Shown here: positions 29,732-33,706 of the stretch, in pieces
How the letters are laid out: every line of letters starts with the position of its first letter
How positions within the stretch are numbered: position 1 is the stretch's first letter
DNA from: Methylobrevis pamukkalensis
GTDB lineage: Bacteria; Pseudomonadota; Alphaproteobacteria; Rhizobiales; Pleomorphomonadaceae
Length of the DNA stretch: 33,706 nt
Direction of reading: 5' to 3'
NCBI RefSeq assembly: GCF_001720135.1
Contig: NZ_MCRJ01000033.1
Span: 1 to 33,706 of the forward strand
Made by a program: the position numbers and the translations under genes
The notes under the pieces: model-generated
What the model was told of the DNA's origin: nothing
Databases searched by the model: none
What the model saw: only the letters and a program-made list of their open reading frames with translations

Positions 29732-31155
29732 TCACTTGCGGCTGTAGACGTCCTCGATGCGGACGATGTCGTCCTCGCCGAAGTAGGAGCCGGTCTGGAC
29801 CTCGATCACCTCCAGCGGGATCCTGCCCGGATTGGCGAGGCGGTGGACGACGCCGAGCGGCAGGTAGACCGATTCGTTCTCGTTGAGGATCCGGGTGTCG
29901 TCGCCGATCGTCACCTCGGCGGTGCCCTGCACCACGACCCAGTGCTCGGCGCGGTGGAAATGCTTCTGCAGCGACAGGATCCCGCCGGGGTTCACCACGA
30001 TCTTCTTGACGTGGTAGCGCTCGCCGCCGGCCAGCGTGCGGAAGGCGCCCCAGGGGCGGTGCTCGCCGGGGTGCCGGCTGGCCTCGCTGCGGCCGGCCGC
30101 CTTCAGGTCCTCCACCAGCCGCTTGACCTGCTGCGCCGCCGACTTCGGCGCCACCATCACCGCGTCCTCGGTCGCCACCACCAGCGTGTCCGCCATGCCG
30201 ATCACGGTCGCAAGCCGCCCGCGCGATTCGACGAGGCAGCCGGAACAGTCGAGGAGATGCACCTCGCCGGACACGGCGTTGCCGGCGGCGTCCTTGTCGC
30301 TCACCTCCCAGATCGCGTCCCACGAGCCGATGTCCGACCAGCGGAAGCGGCCGGCGACGACCGCGATCCGCGCCGCCTTCTCGATCACGGCATAGTCGAT
30401 CGAGGCGGCGGGCGCGGCGGCAAAGCTCGGGGCATGCAGCCGCAGGAAGCCGAGGTCCTCCTCGCCGCCGTCGATCGCCGCGGTGACGGCGGCAAGAATC
30501 TCGGGGGCGAAGCGCTCGAATTCGGCGATCATGACGTCGGAGCGGAACAGGAAGTTGCCCGAGTTCCAGAGATAGCCGTCGCGCACATAGGTCATCGCGG
30601 TGGCACGGTCAGGCTTCTCGACGAAGGCCCGCACCTCGAACACGTCGCCGGTCGCCCCCAGCGCCGCGCCGGGGTCGATGTAGCCGAAGCTGGTGCGCGG
30701 CTCGGTCGGCTGCAGGCCGAAGACGACGATCCGGCCATCGCGGGCCGCGTCGGCACCATGATCCACGGCCGCGACGAACAGGTCGTCGTCGAGCACCACA
30801 TGGTCGGCGGCGAGCGCCAGCACGAGGCCGCCGGGGGTCTGCCGCTCCGCCAGCACCGCGGCGGTGGCCACCGCCGCCGCGCTGTCGCGCCGCGCCGGCT
30901 CCAGCACCACCTTCGGCCGGGCGCCGACCGCCTCGGCCTGGCGGCGGGCAAAGAAGCGGAAGGTCTCGTTGGTCACCACCACCGGCTCGGAAAAGCGGGT
31001 CCGGTCGCCCACGCGCCGGCAGGTCTCCTGATAGGACGACAGTGGCCCCGTCAGCGGCTGGAACTGCTTGGGCATGTCGTCGCGCGAGACGGGCCAGAGC
31101 CGCGAGCCGGACCCGCCGGCCAGAAGCACGGGAAGGATGCGGGCGCGGTGGTCAT
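29732..31155 (-). pseudogene. manC: Mannose-1-phosphate guanylyltransferase/mannose-6-phosphate isomerase, one base missing near the start
   Basis: Bifunctional enzyme making GDP-mannose (and mannose-6-phosphate from fructose-6-phosphate). The N-terminal nucleotidyltransferase has LLAGGSGSRLWPVSRDDMPK, then VLEPARRDSAAA, LALAADHVV, FVEKPDRATA and LWNSGNFLFR. The C-terminal cupin isomerase domain has HRPWGAFRTLAGGERYHVKK, SLQKHFHRAEHWVVVQGTA and the metal His/Glu residues. From the ATG at 31155 the reading is MTTA then out of frame at about 31144; one base restored (ACCGCGCCC to ACCGCCGCCC) gives MTTAARILPVLLAGG and a 474-aa protein. An in-frame GTG at 31129 would start inside the first strand and lose family residues. 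GGAAGG precedes the ATG. It is second in an operon after the phosphomannomutase, 41 bp apart. Confidence 0.9.
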
Positions 31156-31196
31156 GGGGCGGTCCTTCCGGCTGGGCAACGCACGGGCATGCCTGT

Positions 31197-32720
31197 TCAG
31201 ATCGTCTGGTTGTAGGCGCCGACCTCGGGGTTCTCCCGAAGCACCGCGTCGAGGGCGCGAAACATGGCGTGGAGGCGCTCGCTGGAAACCGGGCTTTCGG
31301 CGACGACCACCAGCTCCGGCTTGTTCGACGAGGCGCGCACGAGGCCCCAGGTGCCGTCGTCGGCGGTGACGCGCACGCCGTTGACCGTGACGAGGCTGTC
31401 GATCGGCCGGCCGGCGAGGAGGGCGCCGTCCGCCTTCATCGCACTGAGCCGGGCGGTGACCTTCTCCACCACATCGTATTTCACCTCGTCGGCGCAGTGC
31501 GGCGACATGGTCGGGGTGCCGAAGGTCAGCGGCAGGGCGTCGTAGAGGTCGGCGATCGACGCCTCCGGCGCGCGGTCCAGCATGCGCAGGATGGCGATGG
31601 CGGTGACGAGGCCGTCGTCATAACCGCGACCGACCGGCGCGTTGAAGAAGAAATGCCCGGACTTCTCGAAGCCGGCGAGGGCGCCAAGGTCGCGCACCCG
31701 GCGCTTGATGTAGGAATGGCCGGTCTTGAAATAGTCGGTGGTGACGCCGCGCGCCGCCAGCACCGGGTCGGTGAGATAGAGCCCGGTCGACTTCACGTCG
31801 ACGACGAAGCTGGCGCCGGGATGCAGCGCGGAGAGATCGCGCGCCAGCATCACGCCGATCTTGTCGGCGAAGATCTCGCGGCCCGCCGCGTCGACGACGC
31901 CGCAGCGGTCGCCGTCGCCGTCGAAGCCGAGGCCGAGGTCGGCGCCGGTCTCGCGCACCTTCGCGGCCATGGCATGGAGCATCTCCATGTCTTCCGGGTT
32001 CGGATTGTAGTTGGGAAAACTGTGATCGAGGCCGCAATCGAACGGGATCACCTCGGCGCCGATCGCCTCCAGCACGGCGGGCGCAAAGGCTCCGGCCGTG
32101 CCGTTGCCGCAGGCGCAGACCACCTTCAGCCGCCGCGTCAGCGGCCCGGCGGACACGAGGTCGGCAAGATAGGCGGGAAAGAGGTCGTCGACGAAACGGT
32201 AGCCGCCGCCGGGCGCCATGCGGAAGTCGCCCGACAGAACGATGTCGCGCAGGCGCGCCATCTCCTCGGGGCCGAAGGTCACGGGCCGGTCGCAGCCCAT
32301 CTTCACGCCGGTCCAGCCGTTGTCGTTGTGGCTGGCGGTGACCATGGCAACGGCCGGCACATCGAGCGCGAACTGGGCGAAATAGGCCATCGGCGACAGG
32401 GCAAGGCCGATGTCGTGCACGGTCACGCCGGCCGCCATCAGCCCCTGGGTCAGCGCCAGCTTGATCGCGGAGGAATAGCTGCGGAAATCATGGCCGGTGA
32501 CGATCTGCGGCGCGACGCCGCGCTCGTGCAGCAGCGTGCCGAGCCCGAGCCCGAGGGCCTGCACGCCCATGAGATTGAGCTCCGGCGGCACGGCCGATGC
32601 CGGATGGCCGAACCACCAGCGCGCGTCGTATTCGCGAAAGCCGGTGGGGCGGACCAGCGGCAGGGTCTCGAAGGCGGCGGTGTTGGGCAGAAGGTCGGCA
32701 CGGGGACGGGGAAACGGCAT
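31197..32720 (-). CDS. Phosphomannomutase/phosphoglucomutase
   Basis: Alpha-D-phosphohexomutase interconverting mannose-6-phosphate and mannose-1-phosphate (and probably the glucose pair), supplying ManC and GalU. The phosphoserine loop is MVTASHNDNGWTGVKMG (Ser130), the Mg loop is GFDGDGDRCG (Asp267, 269, 271), the sugar-binding loop is GFEKSGHFFF, and the C-terminal phosphate loop is VRASSNKPELVV. The start at 32720 (MPFPRPRADLLPN) has AGAGG upstream; an ATG at 32738 adds six residues and the frame stays open to 32798. Length about 507 aa. First gene of the phosphomannomutase-manC operon, divergent from the sigma-factor gene. It could equally be called AlgC/ManB; specificity is not decidable. 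Confidence 0.92.
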   Translation of the reverse strand: MPFPRPRADLLPNTAAFETLPLVRPTGFREYDARWWFGHPASAVPPELNLMGVQALGLGLGTLLHERGVAPQIVTGHDFRSYSSAIKLALTQGLMAAGVTVHDIGLALSPMAYFAQFALDVPAVAMVTASHNDNGWTGVKMGCDRPVTFGPEEMARLRDIVLSGDFRMAPGGGYRFVDDLFPAYLADLVSAGPLTRRLKVVCACGNGTAGAFAPAVLEAIGAEVIPFDCGLDHSFPNYNPNPEDMEMLHAMAAKVRETGADLGLGFDGDGDRCGVVDAAGREIFADKIGVMLARDLSALHPGASFVVDVKSTGLYLTDPVLAARGVTTDYFKTGHSYIKRRVRDLGALAGFEKSGHFFFNAPVGRGYDDGLVTAIAILRMLDRAPEASIADLYDALPLTFGTPTMSPHCADEVKYDVVEKVTARLSAMKADGALLAGRPIDSLVTVNGVRVTADDGTWGLVRASSNKPELVVVAESPVSSERLHAMFRALDAVLRENPEVGAYNQTI

Positions 32721-32958
32721 CGGACCTCTGGCGGACATCGAAACTGGACCGCCTGTCCATAGCGCGAAACGTCCGGCGCTGTCTGCCACCTGCTGCATGG
32801 CGCGCTCTCGCCGCGAGGGCCGTTACACGCCGCATTGACAGATTTCCCGCGGACCGGTCTTCTGGTCAAGGCGGTGCCGACCCGGGTCTCGCCGTCCTGC
32901 GCCTCCCCCGCGCGATGCCCGCCGTCGTTCCGGCCGCTTTGGAAGGCACCGTCCCGCC

Positions 32959-33507
32959 GTGAAGCTCGACACTCCGGAAGCCGCCGACCTTCTCGACCGG
33001 ATCGCCGCCGGCGACCGCGCCGCCTTCGGCGCGCTCTATGATCTCGCCGCTCCGAAACTTTACGGCATCATCCTGCGTATCGTTCGGGACAGGGCCCGCG
33101 CCGAGGAGATCCTGCAGGAGACCCTGCTGAAGATCTGGCGCAGCGCGGCGTCCTTCGACCGGGCGAGCGGCTCGGCCTCCGGCTGGATGGCGACGATCGC
33201 CCGAAACGGCGCGATCGACGCCGTGCGCCGGGGACCGGCGCGGATCGCCGCCGACGACGGCGACGCGTTGCTGGCACAGATCTCCGACGGCAGCTTCGAG
33301 CGGCTCGATCCGGCCGACCGGGCGGCGCTGGCCGACTGTCTCGGCCAGCTTGCCGAACTGCCGCGCCGGCTGGTGCTCCTGGCCTACTGCCTCGGCTATT
33401 CGCGCGAGGAACTGGCGGCGGCGACGGGCCGTCCGGTGGGAACGATCAAGACCTGGCTGCACCGCTCGCTGCAGTCGCTGAAGACCTGTCTGGACGGCGA
33501 ACGATGA
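32959..33507 (+). CDS. ECF-type RNA polymerase sigma factor
   Basis: Extracytoplasmic-function sigma-70 factor of 182 aa. Region 2 is AFGALYDLAAPKLYGIILRI through ILQETLLKIWRSAASFD and SGWMATIARNGAIDAVRR. Region 4 is LPRRLVLLAYCLGYSREELA followed by the recognition helix RPVGTIKTWLHRSLQSLK. The linker is short, so this is an ordinary ECF factor without the extra C-terminal domain of ECF41. The GTG start at 32959 has GGAAGG upstream at rather long spacing. The stop overlaps the ATG of the anti-sigma gene (ATGA), the usual SigK/RskA-like arrangement, so it is probably held inactive by that partner. No promoter of the ECF kind (AAC / CGTC) was found upstream. Regulon unknown. Confidence 0.93.
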   Translation: MKLDTPEAADLLDRIAAGDRAAFGALYDLAAPKLYGIILRIVRDRARAEEILQETLLKIWRSAASFDRASGSASGWMATIARNGAIDAVRRGPARIAADDGDALLAQISDGSFERLDPADRAALADCLGQLAELPRRLVLLAYCLGYSREELAAATGRPVGTIKTWLHRSLQSLKTCLDGER

Positions 33508-33706
33508 CCGAGGAAGAGCGCACCCAGCTCGCCGGCGAATACGTGCTCGGCACCCTGCCGCCCGACGTGCGCGAGGCGGTGACGCGGGCGCGCGCCGGCG
33601 ATCCGGCGCTGGCTGCCGCCCTCGACGACTGGGAGCGCCGGCTGGCGCCGCTGGCGATGCTGGCGCCGGCGGTGGCGCCGCCGGCCTGGCTGCGCGCCCA
33701 TGTGGA
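33504..33706 (+). CDS. Anti-sigma factor, RskA-like, N-terminal fragment
   Basis: 67 codons before the window ends. MTEEERTQLAGEYVLGTLPP matches the N-terminal anti-sigma domain of the RskA family (the AGEYVLGTL helix), followed by DPALAAALDDWERRLAPLAM. The membrane segment and periplasmic domain would lie beyond the edge. Coupled to the sigma factor by a 4-bp overlap. It should bind and inhibit that sigma factor until an envelope signal removes it. Confidence 0.85.
   Translation, partial: MTEEERTQLAGEYVLGTLPPDVREAVTRARAGDPALAAALDDWERRLAPLAMLAPAVAPPAWLRAHV

Overview
The window is a high-GC chromosomal segment from an alphaproteobacterium, most likely of the order Hyphomicrobiales (Rhizobiales). 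The evidence is a CpdR regulator nearly identical to the rhizobial form, a perfect CtrA box, a MmgR/suhB (alpha-r8)-type small RNA beside an inositol-monophosphatase-family gene, a ROSE-type thermometer on an hsp20 gene, a CTTGCA-N17-CTATAT tRNA promoter, a BBP2-type outer-membrane barrel and a gltBD operon. The species cannot be named from the sequence alone. No phage, transposase or CRISPR array is visible; this is mostly a core-genome mosaic.

Layout. 1-6.3 kb: a truncated exported protein, an MltB-like lytic transglycosylase, galU with a terminator, an outer-membrane beta-barrel, and a motA/motB stator pair; a full CtrA site lies between barrel and stator. 6.3-7.7 kb: a divergent sugE (guanidinium/quaternary ammonium exporter) and LysR-regulator pair, each broken by one missing base. 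7.7-13.9 kb: gltD and gltB (minus strand). 14.6-17.8 kb: a tightly overlapped plus-strand operon of CDP-alcohol phosphatidyltransferase, FkbM methyltransferase and a membrane sulfatase/phosphotransferase-like protein. 18.0-21.8 kb: a convergent minus-strand operon of cytochrome b561, zinc-less MDR dehydrogenase, a PTPS/QueD-fold protein lacking canonical active-site residues, a GT4 glycosyltransferase and a SAM methyltransferase. A REP-like inverted pair separates the two operons. 22.5-26.3 kb: threonine aldolase, hsp20, an alpha/beta hydrolase and a HisN-type phosphatase. 26.5-28.5 kb: a small RNA, an N-formylglutamate amidohydrolase, cpdR and tRNA-Val(GAC). 28.7-32.7 kb: sugar-nucleotide genes (UDP-glucuronate 4-epimerase, manC, phosphomannomutase). 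33 kb: an ECF sigma factor with a truncated RskA-like anti-sigma factor.

How the genes fit together. GalU, the epimerase, ManC and phosphomannomutase supply UDP-glucose, UDP-galacturonate and GDP-mannose for surface polysaccharide. The stator pair, the CtrA box and CpdR (which controls CtrA proteolysis) belong to the alphaproteobacterial cell-cycle/motility circuit. GltBD assimilates ammonia. The two convergent operons at 14.6-21.8 kb are the best candidate for an undescribed pathway: they combine lipid head-group transfer, glycosylation, methylation and a remodelled pterin-synthase fold.

A caution on quality: seven genes (sugE, lysR, the sulfatase, the SAM methyltransferase, the hydrolase, the epimerase and manC) each lack exactly one base, always explicable as CC to C or GG to G, and each becomes full length when one base is restored. 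This looks like a systematic consensus error rather than seven real pseudogenes.
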